From Flavobacteriales bacterium (GTDB taxonomy: Bacteria > Bacteroidota > Bacteroidia > Flavobacteriales_E > Vicingaceae): a DNA stretch of 64,000 nt. Made by a program: the position numbers and the translations under genes. The DNA is taken from positions 1 through 64,000 of the forward strand of contig JABAZP010000024.1 of the NCBI GenBank assembly GCA_018608405.1, given 5' to 3'. The notes under the pieces are model-generated. The model saw nothing but the letters and a program-made list of their open reading frames with translations. It had not been told where the DNA came from and did not search any database. Of the stretch, positions 23,452 through 33,329 are shown one piece after another. Position 1 is the stretch's first letter. Every line of letters starts with the position of its first letter.

Positions 23452-25815
23452 TTATTTCGTAACCATGAATTTAGATGTCTTCATTCCTGATTCAGTAGAT
23501 AAAATCATGAAATAAACTCCATTCTCAAAGTTTGCTACGTTTAATTTGTTATCAATCGCTGAAACATTCTTTTGTAAAACAACCTGTCCAACGGCGTTTG
23601 TTACTACTACTTGATTCACTTCATTCAATAAAGTTGCATCGATCGTAATAACGTCATTCGCTGGATTAGGGTAAACTTTAAATGTTGGATTAGCATTGTA
23701 TTCAGAAATCCCTGTAACCAGTGGTCCGAAAGAAACATTATCTACATAATATGTTTCAAGTGCTGATGGAGCAACATTAAAGTTAAAAAAGATAGATACT
23801 ACATCATATGTACTAGAAAAGTTCAATGCTTGAGTATTTGGACCAGGGTTTGCAAAATCGAAAGTCAATGTATCCCAACCGACTTTAGTAGTCGTTGCTA
23901 GTGTTTCTACAAAAATTGCAGCATTTGTTTGATCTTCTACTTTCAATAAAACAGGAATACCGCTCGCTGCAGACCATACTTTCGCTTGTAATACCGTATT
24001 AGATGATGCAAATGGTATTGCTGTTGCCAGTGAAGAAGTTCCTAAAGTAGTTCCTGCCCATGTTTGAGCTGTAGCAGGTTTGTCAATTTGTAATACCAAG
24101 TTAGAGGCATTTGTAGGGTCAACAACCACTGTAGAAATATTTCCACCGAAAGGTGTTACACCATAGCTTACATTTGAAGTATCGTCCCAACTAATTGGCA
24201 AGTCAATTTGTGCTTTTGACGGACCTGAAGCAGAACCTCCAAACCATACATCATCAGTATAGTACGTCTCAGTAGCTGAAGGCACAACGTTAAAGTTAAA
24301 AAACAAAGAAACTTTATCGTAGGTGTTTGCAAAATTTAGTGCTTGATTGTTTGGACCAGGATTCGAAAAGTCAAAAGATAAGGTATCCCATCCTATTCTA
24401 CTAGTATTGGTCAAAGTTTCTACAAAAATTGCTGCGTTTGTTTGGTCCTCTACTTTCATCAAAACAGGAATACCTGCAGCTGCAGACCATATTCTAGCTT
24501 CAATAATTGTATTAGATGCAGAAAAAGGAATAGATGTTGCTAAAGCAGTTCCTAATGTTGTTCCTGCCCAAGTTTGTGCAGTTGTAGGTTTATCTGTCTG
24601 TAGCACTAAGTTAGAAGCATTTGTTGGATCAACTACTGAAGAAGATACATTTCCTCCAAAATCAATTATTGCATAATTAACGTTGGCCGTATCGTCCCAA
24701 CTAATTGGCAAGTCAATTTGTGCTTTTGACGGACCTGAAGCAGAACCTCCAAACCATACATCATCAGTATAGTACGTCTCAGTAGCTGAAGGCACAACGT
24801 TAAAGTTAAAAAACAAAGAAACTTTATCGTAGGTGTTTGCAAAATTTAGTGCTTGATTGTTTGGACCAGGATTCGAAAAGTCAAAAGATAAGGTATCCCA
24901 TCCTATTCTACTAGTATTGGTCAAAGTTTCTACAAAAATTGCTGCGTTTGTTTGGTCCTCTACTTTCATCAAAACAGGAATACCTGCAGCTGCAGACCAT
25001 ATTCTAGCTTCAATAATTGTATTAGATGCAGAAAAAGGAATAGATGTTGCTAAAGCAGTTCCTAATGTTGTTCCTGCCCAAGTTTGTGCAGTTGTAGGTT
25101 TATCTGTCTGTAGCACTAAGTTAGAAGCATTTGTTGGATCAACTACTGAAGAAGATACATTTCCTCCAAAATCAATTATTGCATAATTAACGTTGGCCGT
25201 ATCGTCCCAAGTAATTGGTAAATCTATTTGAGCCTTCGTTGGCCCTGAACTACCACCTGTGAAGGCAACGTAATCAATGTAATACGTTTCGTTTACTGCT
25301 GGAACTGTTCCAAAATTTGGAAAAAATACAATCTTATCGTATGTATTTGTAAAAACGATTCCAGGAGCACCAGTTACAGGAGTAGAAAAATCAAACGCTA
25401 GAGTGTCCCAACCAACGACGGTGGTATTCACTTCCGTTTCTGAGAAAATTCCTGCGTTAGACTCGTTTTCAACCTTTAACCTCATCGGAATACCTATCGC
25501 TGAAGAGTAAACTCTTGCGATAATTGTTGTATTTCCTGCTGAGAAAGGGATAGCAGAAGCTAAAGAATCGTTTCCCAAAACAACCCCAGCCCATGTTTGA
25601 GTTGCAGAACCAGAAGGCTTAATAATTTCAAGTACAATATTTGAAGCGCTAGTTGGGTCAGCAGCTAAATATGCAGTGTCATTTCCAAAAGGAATAACAG
25701 AGTAATCCACGTTTACCGTGTCATCCCATGTTATAGGCAAATCAATCTGAGCCTTTTGACTCATTCCAACAAGACAAATCGTTGAAAATAAAATAGAAAG
25801 TATAATTTTTTTCAT
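23452..25815 (-). CDS. Secreted four-repeat glycan-binding-like protein with T9SS sorting domain
   Basis: A 787-residue protein with a signal peptide (1-20), four tandem modules of about 170 residues starting near residues 21, 194, 364 and 534 (each beginning KAQIDLPI-WDDT), and a C-terminal type A type IX sorting domain (about 705-787; FKVYPNPANDVITIDA, then NGVYFMILSTESGMKTSKFMV). The modules look like beta-sandwiches of the carbohydrate-binding kind, and a related module ends the PKD lipoprotein at 27081. No catalytic domain is visible. Placed at the end of the glucan-binding arm, it is probably a surface-attached or released glucan-binding protein. Modules 2 and 3 are identical in DNA. 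Confidence 0.8.
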   Translation of the reverse strand: MKKIILSILFSTICLVGMSQKAQIDLPITWDDTVNVDYSVIPFGNDTAYLAADPTSASNIVLEIIKPSGSATQTWAGVVLGNDSLASAIPFSAGNTTIIARVYSSAIGIPMRLKVENESNAGIFSETEVNTTVVGWDTLAFDFSTPVTGAPGIVFTNTYDKIVFFPNFGTVPAVNETYYIDYVAFTGGSSGPTKAQIDLPITWDDTANVNYAIIDFGGNVSSSVVDPTNASNLVLQTDKPTTAQTWAGTTLGTALATSIPFSASNTIIEARIWSAAAGIPVLMKVEDQTNAAIFVETLTNTSRIGWDTLSFDFSNPGPNNQALNFANTYDKVSLFFNFNVVPSATETYYTDDVWFGGSASGPSKAQIDLPISWDDTANVNYAIIDFGGNVSSSVVDPTNASNLVLQTDKPTTAQTWAGTTLGTALATSIPFSASNTIIEARIWSAAAGIPVLMKVEDQTNAAIFVETLTNTSRIGWDTLSFDFSNPGPNNQALNFANTYDKVSLFFNFNVVPSATETYYTDDVWFGGSASGPSKAQIDLPISWDDTSNVSYGVTPFGGNISTVVVDPTNASNLVLQIDKPATAQTWAGTTLGTSSLATAIPFASSNTVLQAKVWSAASGIPVLLKVEDQTNAAIFVETLATTTKVGWDTLTFDFANPGPNTQALNFSSTYDVVSIFFNFNVAPSALETYYVDNVSFGPLVTGISEYNANPTFKVYPNPANDVITIDATLLNEVNQVVVTNAVGQVVLQKNVSAIDNKLNVANFENGVYFMILSTESGMKTSKFMVTK
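24179..25210 (-). repeat. Perfect 510-bp tandem duplication inside a coding region
   Basis: Line-by-line comparison shows that 24179-24700 and 24689-25210 are the same sequence offset by 510 bp (170 codons, in frame). The outer two modules have clearly diverged. Identity at synonymous sites shows a recent duplication or gene conversion of modules 2 and 3. Confidence 0.95.
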
Positions 25816-25901
25816 AGTGTTTATTATTTAATAATTTAAACAAGTATAAGAAGAAATAGTAAAATACACCATAAGTAAATGTTTTTTATTTTAAAGGGCT
25901 T

Positions 25902-25934
25902 AAAAAAAGCACCTTACAAATATGCAAAGTGCTT
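25902..25934 (-). terminator. Putative terminator after the SusC-to-GH16 arm
   Basis: An inverted repeat AAGCAC...GTGCTT (25907-25912 with 25929-25934, extended with one bulge) is followed on the minus strand by a T-run. It lies in the 142-bp gap between the GH16 gene and the downstream repeat-protein gene, so it may reduce or separate expression of the latter. Confidence 0.65.
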
Positions 25935-25957
25935 CCAAAGATCACAATAAATCTGTT

Positions 25958-27079
25958 TTATTGAAAAACCCTTACATAATCTACAAACATGTATTGTGGA
26001 AACTGCGTAGAACTATTTGGTGATCCCGGCAAGTCGCCACCTACAGCTATGTTAAACAGGAAAAAAAACTTATTCTGAAACGCACTTAATCCAGACGGTG
26101 TGATGTCCAATGTTTGGTATTTTATATCATCTCTATACCACTCAATCTTTTGACTATCCCATACAATTGAAAATACGTGAAATTCATGTGCAAAAGTTCC
26201 TCGTTGGAGTCTGTTCGTGCCGCCAAACTGAACTCTTGAGCCATTAAACTCCCAGTGAGCCGTTCCTAGTATTTTGTCATCTGTATTGTCACCACCAACC
26301 AACTCCATGATGTCGATTTCTCCGCACGATGGCCAACCTACTGTAGATATATTATCCCCTAACATCCACAAAGCAGGCCACAAACCCTGTCCAAATGGAA
26401 GAGCCGCTCTTATATCTATGCGGCCATACTTGAAGCTCTTTTTATTTTCCGTGGTGATTCGAGACGAAGTGTAGGCACTCGCATTAAAAAATTCCTTCTT
26501 TGCCTGAATAGTTAAAACGCCATTACCCACAGAAACATTTTCTTGTCGATAGTACTGCAACTCATTATTGCCCCAACCACCATTTCCAGTTCCAATTTCA
26601 TAGTTCCAATCTGAAGTTGAGAGTGACGTTCCATCAAACTCATCACTCCATACCAATGTGTAACCAGGGTATGAGACAGGTGTTGTATAACCTGTGGTTG
26701 GTGGTGTTCCATCGTTATTTGGCAAACCGATATAGACAGTAACTTTTACATTCTTCTCTATATAATTATCTCCCGATGCATGAGCCCTAACATTAACGTT
26801 ATATGTTCCTGAAGCATTATATGTATACTCTTCCTCTCCATTTTTAGATTCCTTAGAAACAATATTACTTCCTTCCGTAAAGGTAATTACATAGTAATTT
26901 GCATTTACTGCACTTGACTTAACACTAACCAACCCTTCAACGAGCGTATCCGCATTTACTTCTACCTGCAAATTTGAGGGAAGCACTATTTCAGCTACAG
27001 ACTCTTCCTCTTCACAACCACTAAATAAAAGCAGAATACTACAAGATAAAAAAAATGAAATTGATATAAAAGCCTTCAT
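25958..27079 (-). CDS. GH16 endo-beta-1,3-glucanase (laminarinase-type) lipoprotein
   Basis: A 373-residue surface lipoprotein: a lipobox ending FSGC (Cys22) followed by an acidic EEEE stretch that fits a lipoprotein export signal, a PKD/Ig-like domain (about 30-120), and a GH16 domain (about 140-373). Catalytic residues appear in GEIDIMELVGG (Glu254, Asp256, Glu259), and the region WGNNELQYY is typical of bacterial laminarinases. It would cut beta-1,3-glucan at the cell surface. It lies 1 nt after the PKD lipoprotein gene in the SusCD operon. Substrate assignment rests on subfamily look plus its neighbours (GH17, GH30, phosphorylase). Confidence 0.92.
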   Translation of the reverse strand: MKAFISISFFLSCSILLLFSGCEEEESVAEIVLPSNLQVEVNADTLVEGLVSVKSSAVNANYYVITFTEGSNIVSKESKNGEEEYTYNASGTYNVNVRAHASGDNYIEKNVKVTVYIGLPNNDGTPPTTGYTTPVSYPGYTLVWSDEFDGTSLSTSDWNYEIGTGNGGWGNNELQYYRQENVSVGNGVLTIQAKKEFFNASAYTSSRITTENKKSFKYGRIDIRAALPFGQGLWPALWMLGDNISTVGWPSCGEIDIMELVGGDNTDDKILGTAHWEFNGSRVQFGGTNRLQRGTFAHEFHVFSIVWDSQKIEWYRDDIKYQTLDITPSGLSAFQNKFFFLFNIAVGGDLPGSPNSSTQFPQYMFVDYVRVFQ

Positions 27080-27080
27080 A

Positions 27081-28436
27081 TTACTTCTGCTCTATGTCGT
27101 CTAAGTTATAAGTATCCGTTCCAGTAGTTCCCCAACCAGGAAAAAATACTATACGATCGTATTGGCCTGACGCAGATCCAGTGAAATCTGCCTCATACTG
27201 AATCCACGCAGGAGTTGCCACTAAACTCACATCTACCTCAACGCTATTTTGTGGATCCGTTGTGTCTTCCAATTTTACTCTGCAAGTTCCACCTAAGAAT
27301 GGATTCGTAGAATTAAATAGTTTAAATGCAATTTTTGTATTCGCAGAAAAGTCCAACTTGGAATCTAAATCAACATAAATTCCTGCATCGTTGCTAGCAC
27401 CTTTAATTGTTTCTAAAACATTAGAACTAGTATTCACGCCTACGGCATTGGGATTGTTAACAATTGAGGCAGTACTACCGTTAAAACTTGTGAAACCAGG
27501 ATCTGCACCCTCAAAGTCTATTGGTAATGCAACACCGGTTGTTCCACCGCCGCCTCCGCTAGTAGGAACGTAACCTTCAGGAATCAATCGGATATACCAT
27601 TGTAAAAATGCATTACTAGCATCTGTGTATCTGAGGTATAATTCGTTTTCAGTAAGATTGAGGATTTTATATACCCTAACTCCGGTATAAAACCCCATGA
27701 ATGATCTACCGGAAACAGTAAGCGTTGTATCGACTCCCTTTGTTATGGTCCAATTCTCTCCAATTTGATTGGGTAAAGGAGCAATGTAGTCCTCTGATCC
27801 GCTAATCTGAGTTGCCCCGGGAAAGTTACCAGCTTGTAAGTTATCAATACAAACATTGCCGTTAGTAATCATGTTAAATTGGAATCCCTGCAAATTAAAA
27901 TTGTAACGATCGTCATACATCCCCCAACCGTTATGGTTATTGCCGGGTGCACTATAATCATTTGGTAGATATCCAAAAGCTCCAACTTCACTATAAGTAA
28001 CACCGTAATGCCCTGCATTCGCGGAATCTAAAACCCAAGTTTTTCCATTAACACTATCTATCCCACCAGAAAGAAGTCTAAATAAAGGATCGTTCAGCAA
28101 TGCAAAATCATCCGCAGCTATAACTATACTGTCAGTTCTTTTTGCACTTCCTCCTTTGGTAAATACGGTTAATGTAACTGCATATACCCCTTTGTTTGGA
28201 TACGTTCCAGTTCCAGTTGGGCCTTCGGCACTTGTTCCATTTCCAAAGTCCCAAATTGCCACAACATCAGTACGTGCAGCTTTAAATTCAAGAATATTAG
28301 GACTTGTTGATGAAGCAGAATATGTAAATGCTGCATCTGCCAAGGTCGGCGCAGGACCTAGAGTTGGGTCATCTTCTCTACAAGATGAGAACACCAATAT
28401 TACAGCTGTAACGAGAAATAAAATACTTTTTTTCAT
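27081..28436 (-). CDS. PKD-domain surface glycan-binding lipoprotein (SusE/F position)
   Basis: A 451-residue lipoprotein: lipobox VFSSC (Cys19), a PKD domain at about 30-110 (FEFKAARTD-like start, then WDFGNGTSAEGPTGTGTYPNKGVYAVTLTV), a central domain of about 180 residues with many aromatic residues, and a C-terminal beta-sandwich (about 310-451) resembling the repeats of the protein at 23452 (LPIDFEG..., RVKLEDTTDPQN, YDRIVFFPGWG). It has no enzyme motif. It lies directly after SusD, where glycan utilisation loci usually encode a second surface glycan-binding protein, so that role is inferred. Confidence 0.82.
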   Translation of the reverse strand: MKKSILFLVTAVILVFSSCREDDPTLGPAPTLADAAFTYSASSTSPNILEFKAARTDVVAIWDFGNGTSAEGPTGTGTYPNKGVYAVTLTVFTKGGSAKRTDSIVIAADDFALLNDPLFRLLSGGIDSVNGKTWVLDSANAGHYGVTYSEVGAFGYLPNDYSAPGNNHNGWGMYDDRYNFNLQGFQFNMITNGNVCIDNLQAGNFPGATQISGSEDYIAPLPNQIGENWTITKGVDTTLTVSGRSFMGFYTGVRVYKILNLTENELYLRYTDASNAFLQWYIRLIPEGYVPTSGGGGGTTGVALPIDFEGADPGFTSFNGSTASIVNNPNAVGVNTSSNVLETIKGASNDAGIYVDLDSKLDFSANTKIAFKLFNSTNPFLGGTCRVKLEDTTDPQNSVEVDVSLVATPAWIQYEADFTGSASGQYDRIVFFPGWGTTGTDTYNLDDIEQK

Positions 28437-28448
28437 ATCCTTTATTTT

Positions 28449-29930
28449 TTAATATCCTTGATTTTGGCTCCAATTCCCACCTGCTAATGCAATTTCAATT
28501 TGTGGGATCGCAAATAGTTCATGTTTCCCTACTTGAAATCCACTTATTCTTGACGCAGCCTGTCCGGTTCGTACCAAATCAAAAAAACGATGACCTTCAC
28601 CTGATAACTCATATCTTCTTTCCGCCCATATTGCATCTGTTAGAGCTTGCCCTGCTGCACTTACTGCAGACAGTGACACTCTAGACCGGACCTGGTTCAA
28701 ATAAATCAACGCTTGCCCATCATTGTTCGACCGATTATGTGCTTCTGCTGCCATTAACAAAACATCTGCATACCGTATTACAATGTTATTTACCGGGCTT
28801 GTTAAATCATTATCCGGCAAACCTAATTCCCCTTGTTTTTTGATGTACTTGTTATTGTACAGTCCTGTGTGGCCACCACCTCCAATGGCGTAAGATATAT
28901 TTGCTGGATTCGGCTGCTGTGAAATAAACGAATCTATATCCAAAATTGTTGCATTTCTCCTAATATCGTCTGCAGATTCGAATGAATTGTAAAGGTCTTG
29001 AGTCGGCAGGTTATAGCTATTCCCATCTGAATAAATTGGTCCGGTATATTGACGAATTCCTTGAAACCCAACGGCTGCATTCCCTTCTAGACAAATTAAG
29101 CAATCATAACTTCCCCCTTCTAGTCCGCTATATTGAACGTCAAAAACAGCCTCTGAGTGACCCTCATTACCAACTAAAAACAAATTTCTATAATCACCAA
29201 TCAACTGATACTGCATAGAGTTAATCACTTGGTCTAAATTTACTGCACTTTGTGAGAACTTATTTTGATAAAGTTGAACCTTGCCCAGTAATGCTAATGC
29301 TGCCCATTTATTAACTCTTCCTTTTACAGGATTTACCGGATTCAAATTGGAAGCAGCAAAGCTTAAGTCTGCTTCAATTTGAGCATATACATCAGCAGTG
29401 CTGCTTCTTTTAATTTCTGTTACTTCGTCAGCACCCAATCTCTTATCAATAATTAATGGTACTTCTCCAAAATATTTAACTAATTGAAAATAATAGTATC
29501 CTCTCAAAAACGTAGCTTCCGCCAGAATTTGATCCTTTCCATCAAAATTAATATTGTTCCTATTCTCTAAAATAAAATTAGCTCTGCTTACTCCTGCATA
29601 GTTCCACTGAAATACACTTCTTAATTCCCTATTGACTGCTCCATGTGTCATTGCCTCAATTTCATGCAGTCCTTGAGAGTCGGTAACACTTTCTCCACCG
29701 GCAATAGCATTGTCTGAGGCGATTTCTCCAATCCATAAATTAATAAATGATCCTTGCAGCAAATCGTATGCTCCTATCAATGCTAATTCATAATGGGAAG
29801 GCTCTGTAAAATAGTTATCAGCATCTTGACTAAATGGCGGCTCTAGGTCTAGGAACTTCTCACAAGCTGTTAAAGAAAATAACATTGCAACCAAGACTAT
29901 TCCAATGTTTTTGTAGTTAAACTTTCTCAT
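28449..29930 (-). CDS. SusD/RagB family outer-membrane nutrient-binding lipoprotein
   Basis: A 493-residue SusD-like lipoprotein with lipobox SLTAC (Cys23) followed by EKFLDLEPP, the hallmark start of the family. TPR-like helices follow (AEATFLRGYYYFQLVKYFGEVPLI is a family signature), as does the C-terminal RYADVLLMAAEAHNRSNN...ALIYLNQVRSR and WAERRYELSGEGHRFFDLVRTG. It acts as the lid over the SusC porin and binds the oligosaccharide. It lies 5 nt downstream of SusC. Substrate, beta-1,3-glucan, is inferred from the adjoining enzymes. Confidence 0.95.
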   Translation of the reverse strand: MRKFNYKNIGIVLVAMLFSLTACEKFLDLEPPFSQDADNYFTEPSHYELALIGAYDLLQGSFINLWIGEIASDNAIAGGESVTDSQGLHEIEAMTHGAVNRELRSVFQWNYAGVSRANFILENRNNINFDGKDQILAEATFLRGYYYFQLVKYFGEVPLIIDKRLGADEVTEIKRSSTADVYAQIEADLSFAASNLNPVNPVKGRVNKWAALALLGKVQLYQNKFSQSAVNLDQVINSMQYQLIGDYRNLFLVGNEGHSEAVFDVQYSGLEGGSYDCLICLEGNAAVGFQGIRQYTGPIYSDGNSYNLPTQDLYNSFESADDIRRNATILDIDSFISQQPNPANISYAIGGGGHTGLYNNKYIKKQGELGLPDNDLTSPVNNIVIRYADVLLMAAEAHNRSNNDGQALIYLNQVRSRVSLSAVSAAGQALTDAIWAERRYELSGEGHRFFDLVRTGQAASRISGFQVGKHELFAIPQIEIALAGGNWSQNQGY

Positions 29931-29935
29931 ATTTC

Positions 29936-32900
29936 TTAAAATTTAAAATTAAATCCTCCCATCACTGTTCGAGCTTGGGGATAAAAGCCGTAGTCAACAC
30001 CTGCTGCAAGAGCTCCTCCAACAGATCCAATCTCAGGATCAAATCCTCTGTATTGTGTAACCGTTAAAAGATTATTTACTGAAACGTATAGGCGTATAGA
30101 ATTTGATTTGATCTTTTTCGATAGTTTTTCAGGCAGTGTATACCCTAATTGAATATTTTTAATTCTCATAAAAGCCCCATTTTCAACAAAATAATCTGAA
30201 AACTCTCCATTTCTGTTTGCCTCTGTTGTCAACCTAGGATTATCATTAGAAGTCCCTGTTCCTACCCATCTATCAATAACATAATCTAACTGATTAGCGA
30301 AAGGTTGCTGACGTTCATAGTTTCTAATTATTTCTTGTCCTACTGCGGCAAAAACATTCATTGAAAAGTCAAAGTTTTTGTACTCAGCACTCAAATTTAG
30401 ACCAAAGGTAAAGTCTGGAATAGCAGAACCAATTTCTTTACGATCCGAATCATCATTGAAACTGATTACTCCATCTCCATTTTGATCCACATATCTAATA
30501 TCTCCCGGCTTTGCACCTTCCTGAACCACTGTAGCGTTATCGATTTCTTCTTGTGACTGGAAAATTCCATCCGTTTCAAATCCATGGAAATAACCAATTG
30601 CAAAACCTTCTTCAAACCTAGTAGCAACTCCTCCACCAACTCCAAAAGCAGCTCCAGGAATGAATTCAACACCGTCCGGTGTTTTAAGCACTTCGTTTCT
30701 CAAGTAGGTTGTGTTAAAGTTAATTGCATATTTCAACTCCTTATTACGATCTGAATAATACGCTAATTCTAACTCAATACCCTTATTGGATACATCTCCT
30801 GCATTTACAATTGGAGATTGCCCCCCTGGACCAGTCGTTCCTAATATACCGGAGACCTCTGGCTGAAATAATAAATCCTTTGTATTCTTGATAAAATAGT
30901 TTGTTGTGATGTTAAAATTATCCCCTATTACTAAGTCTAACCCTAAATTGAATTGACGCGTACTTTCCCATTTCAAATCAGGATTTGAGGCTCTACCAAT
31001 AGCAACACCTTGCACAATCACGTCATCAAAAACGTATACACCTTCACCATCAAGCTGAGCTCGATAAGCAAAGTTTTGAATTTGATCATTCCCGGACACT
31101 CCATAACTTCCTCGTAGTTTTGCAAAAGTTATTTTTTCGAACTTAAAGAATTCCTCTTCTGAAATTAACCAAGCTGCTGAAACAGTAGGAAATGTTCCAA
31201 ATCTATTATTAGGACCAAACTTCGATGAACCATCTCTTCGTATTATTACAGAACCTAAATATTTTCCCTTAAATCCATACTCCCCCCTAAAGAAGGTCGA
31301 TAATAAGCGCTCTTCGAATTCGAAAGAACCTGTATTATTTAGAAACCCTCCAGGTGCGAGATTTGCAGAAATATCAGCAAAATCGACTGAATTGCCTGGA
31401 ATATTAAAGGCTGAACCATTCAGTTGATTTCCTGTCCGCTGAAATACGGAAACTCCGATGGTTCCTTTTACAGAGTGATCTTCGTTAAATATTCGGTCAT
31501 AGTTCAGGTAACTCTCGCCGTTCAAATCCACAAAAGTAGATCTCGATTCAAATACGCTTGCTCCTCTATCAATGAATACGCTGTCTGCAATTTCTACCCT
31601 TGTTGGATCTAAATTAGCATTCAACGCTGTATTCTGTGCTTTTCCTTGTCCGTACCAAACTAAAGGAGAAAATGCTTTAAAATCTACAGAAGCATAATTA
31701 TAATTTAGACGATTAGTAAATGTAAAATTGTCGTTAATTTCAAATACTAATTCCTCTTTTCCAACAATTTTATTTACAATTGCCTGGTTTTGGCTATTCT
31801 CTATTTGTGCTAATGGATTAATTATATCACTCACCTCCTCTAAATAGGAGTAATTCCCGTCTGCTGTTTTCACAGATTCATTTGGGAATGCATTTATCGT
31901 ATTATATAAAACAGAGCCAATTCCATTCTCTGGCAGTGCTCGTCTCTTTTCGTTAGTATACAAAATAACTGAATTCAACTTCACTTTGTCATTTAATTGA
32001 TTTCCCAAATTCAAGCGAGCATTAATCCGTTCAAAGTTAGATTTATCGCCACCTACGATTCCATCTTGTGTGAAATACGACGCACCTGCCGAGTATGTAG
32101 AATTTTTATTACCACCTAAAACTGAAAAATTGTAATTCTGGATTAAAGCAGATTGAAAGACTTCATCTTGCCAATCGGTTCCTTCCCCTATGGATGTATT
32201 GCCAAATGGAATTGCATCTCCGGCTGATCCAAATATTTCATTTTTGATAACTGCATACTCGGTTGCATTCAATAAATCTAATCTTCTAGCCGTATTCTGC
32301 ACACCTAAATAAGAGCTAAACTCAACCTTTGGAGCTGAATTTAGAGCTCCCTTTTTGGTCTCAATTATTATAACCCCGTTTGCGGCTCTCACCCCATAAA
32401 TACCGGCCGTTGCATCTTTCAGAACATTTACAGAGGCGATGTCATTGGGGTTTAGTGCATTCAAGCCTTCTGAATCATAAACAACACCGTCTACTAATAT
32501 TAAAGGATCATTATCTCCAAAAGTTGAAAGCCCTCTAATTCTAATGCTTGACGCTCCACCAGGTGAACCAGAATTTGTATTAATCGCTACACCTGACACT
32601 TGTCCTTGTAATGCTTGGTCTACTCTTGCAACATTTAATTTTTCAACCTCTTCACCACCAACTTGACTCGTTGCGCCTGTTAATGTTTTCTTTGTTGAAG
32701 TTCCATATCCAACAACAACTACCTCGTCAATTTCTTTACTAGCTTCCTTTAAGACAATGTCAATCTTCTTTCGACCTGCTACTGCAATTTCCTGAGTAGC
32801 ATAACCCAAATAAGAAAATTTTAGAATAGCTGTCTTCAGATCCGATACCTTAATCAAATAATTTCCATCAATATCTGTGGCGACTCCATTTGTAGTCCCT

Positions 32901-33031
32901 TTAACAATAACACTAGCTCCAGGAATTGTGAAGCCGTCACTACCTTTTACCTGTCCGGTAATTGTGCCCTCTTGACAAAAGGTGTTACCCCAGATCATAA
33001 ACGAAGCTAGAAAAAATAAATATCTCATCAT
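29936..33031 (-). CDS. SusC/RagA TonB-dependent outer-membrane receptor
   Basis: A 1031-residue receptor: signal peptide (1-19), a carboxypeptidase-D-like beta-sandwich (about 20-100; GTITGQVKGSDGFTIPGASVIVKGTTNGVATDIDGNY), a plug domain with VVVGYGTSTKKTLTGA and the SusC signature GSPGGASSIRIRGLSTFGDNDPLILVDG, then a 22-strand barrel ending in an aromatic residue (GGFNFKF). It imports oligosaccharides using TonB energy. First gene of the minus-strand arm, divergent from the Nudix regulator. No obvious TAnnTTTG box was found in its upstream region. Confidence 0.96.
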   Translation of the reverse strand: MMRYLFFLASFMIWGNTFCQEGTITGQVKGSDGFTIPGASVIVKGTTNGVATDIDGNYLIKVSDLKTAILKFSYLGYATQEIAVAGRKKIDIVLKEASKEIDEVVVVGYGTSTKKTLTGATSQVGGEEVEKLNVARVDQALQGQVSGVAINTNSGSPGGASSIRIRGLSTFGDNDPLILVDGVVYDSEGLNALNPNDIASVNVLKDATAGIYGVRAANGVIIIETKKGALNSAPKVEFSSYLGVQNTARRLDLLNATEYAVIKNEIFGSAGDAIPFGNTSIGEGTDWQDEVFQSALIQNYNFSVLGGNKNSTYSAGASYFTQDGIVGGDKSNFERINARLNLGNQLNDKVKLNSVILYTNEKRRALPENGIGSVLYNTINAFPNESVKTADGNYSYLEEVSDIINPLAQIENSQNQAIVNKIVGKEELVFEINDNFTFTNRLNYNYASVDFKAFSPLVWYGQGKAQNTALNANLDPTRVEIADSVFIDRGASVFESRSTFVDLNGESYLNYDRIFNEDHSVKGTIGVSVFQRTGNQLNGSAFNIPGNSVDFADISANLAPGGFLNNTGSFEFEERLLSTFFRGEYGFKGKYLGSVIIRRDGSSKFGPNNRFGTFPTVSAAWLISEEEFFKFEKITFAKLRGSYGVSGNDQIQNFAYRAQLDGEGVYVFDDVIVQGVAIGRASNPDLKWESTRQFNLGLDLVIGDNFNITTNYFIKNTKDLLFQPEVSGILGTTGPGGQSPIVNAGDVSNKGIELELAYYSDRNKELKYAINFNTTYLRNEVLKTPDGVEFIPGAAFGVGGGVATRFEEGFAIGYFHGFETDGIFQSQEEIDNATVVQEGAKPGDIRYVDQNGDGVISFNDDSDRKEIGSAIPDFTFGLNLSAEYKNFDFSMNVFAAVGQEIIRNYERQQPFANQLDYVIDRWVGTGTSNDNPRLTTEANRNGEFSDYFVENGAFMRIKNIQLGYTLPEKLSKKIKSNSIRLYVSVNNLLTVTQYRGFDPEIGSVGGALAAGVDYGFYPQARTVMGGFNFKF

Positions 33032-33291
33032 AATTATTTGATTTTAAGGAGACAAAACAAACAAATAGAATCTTTTAGTTCATTTTACCATAACAATAGT
33101 AATAACTTTATTTTAAAATTCCTTAACAGTTATTAAAAAAATAAGTTGTGATACATCGACTAACGAATCAATAAAATTAACTTAAGTAATTGATATTTAT
33201 ATTAAAACAGAATGCAATCGAACCAAAATAATTTATTCCAAAAAAATGAGAAACATTAAGACCCTATCTTTTTTGACTTACTTAAGAATGC

Positions 33292-33299
33292 TATCTTTG
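33292..33299 (+). promoter_or_regulatory. -7 box (TATCTTTG) for the Nudix regulator
   Basis: An exact TAnnTTTG match lies 30 nt before the ATG at 33330. A TTTG at 33272-33275 gives a spacing of 16 nt, close to the 17-23 nt normally seen in this phylum. Confidence 0.6.
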
Positions 33300-33329
33300 C
33301 CCTCCAAACGTTTTTGAGAAATCTGATTT

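Noticed and set aside
24347-24676. Plus-strand 109-codon open frame, repeated identically at 24857-25186
   Set aside because: It is the complement of the duplicated modules of the minus-strand repeat protein; the identical second copy is explained by the 510-bp duplication, not by a separate gene family.
24179-25210. Repeats as a possible CRISPR or mobile element
   Set aside because: Two long in-frame coding units without spacers, terminal inverted repeats or a transposase.
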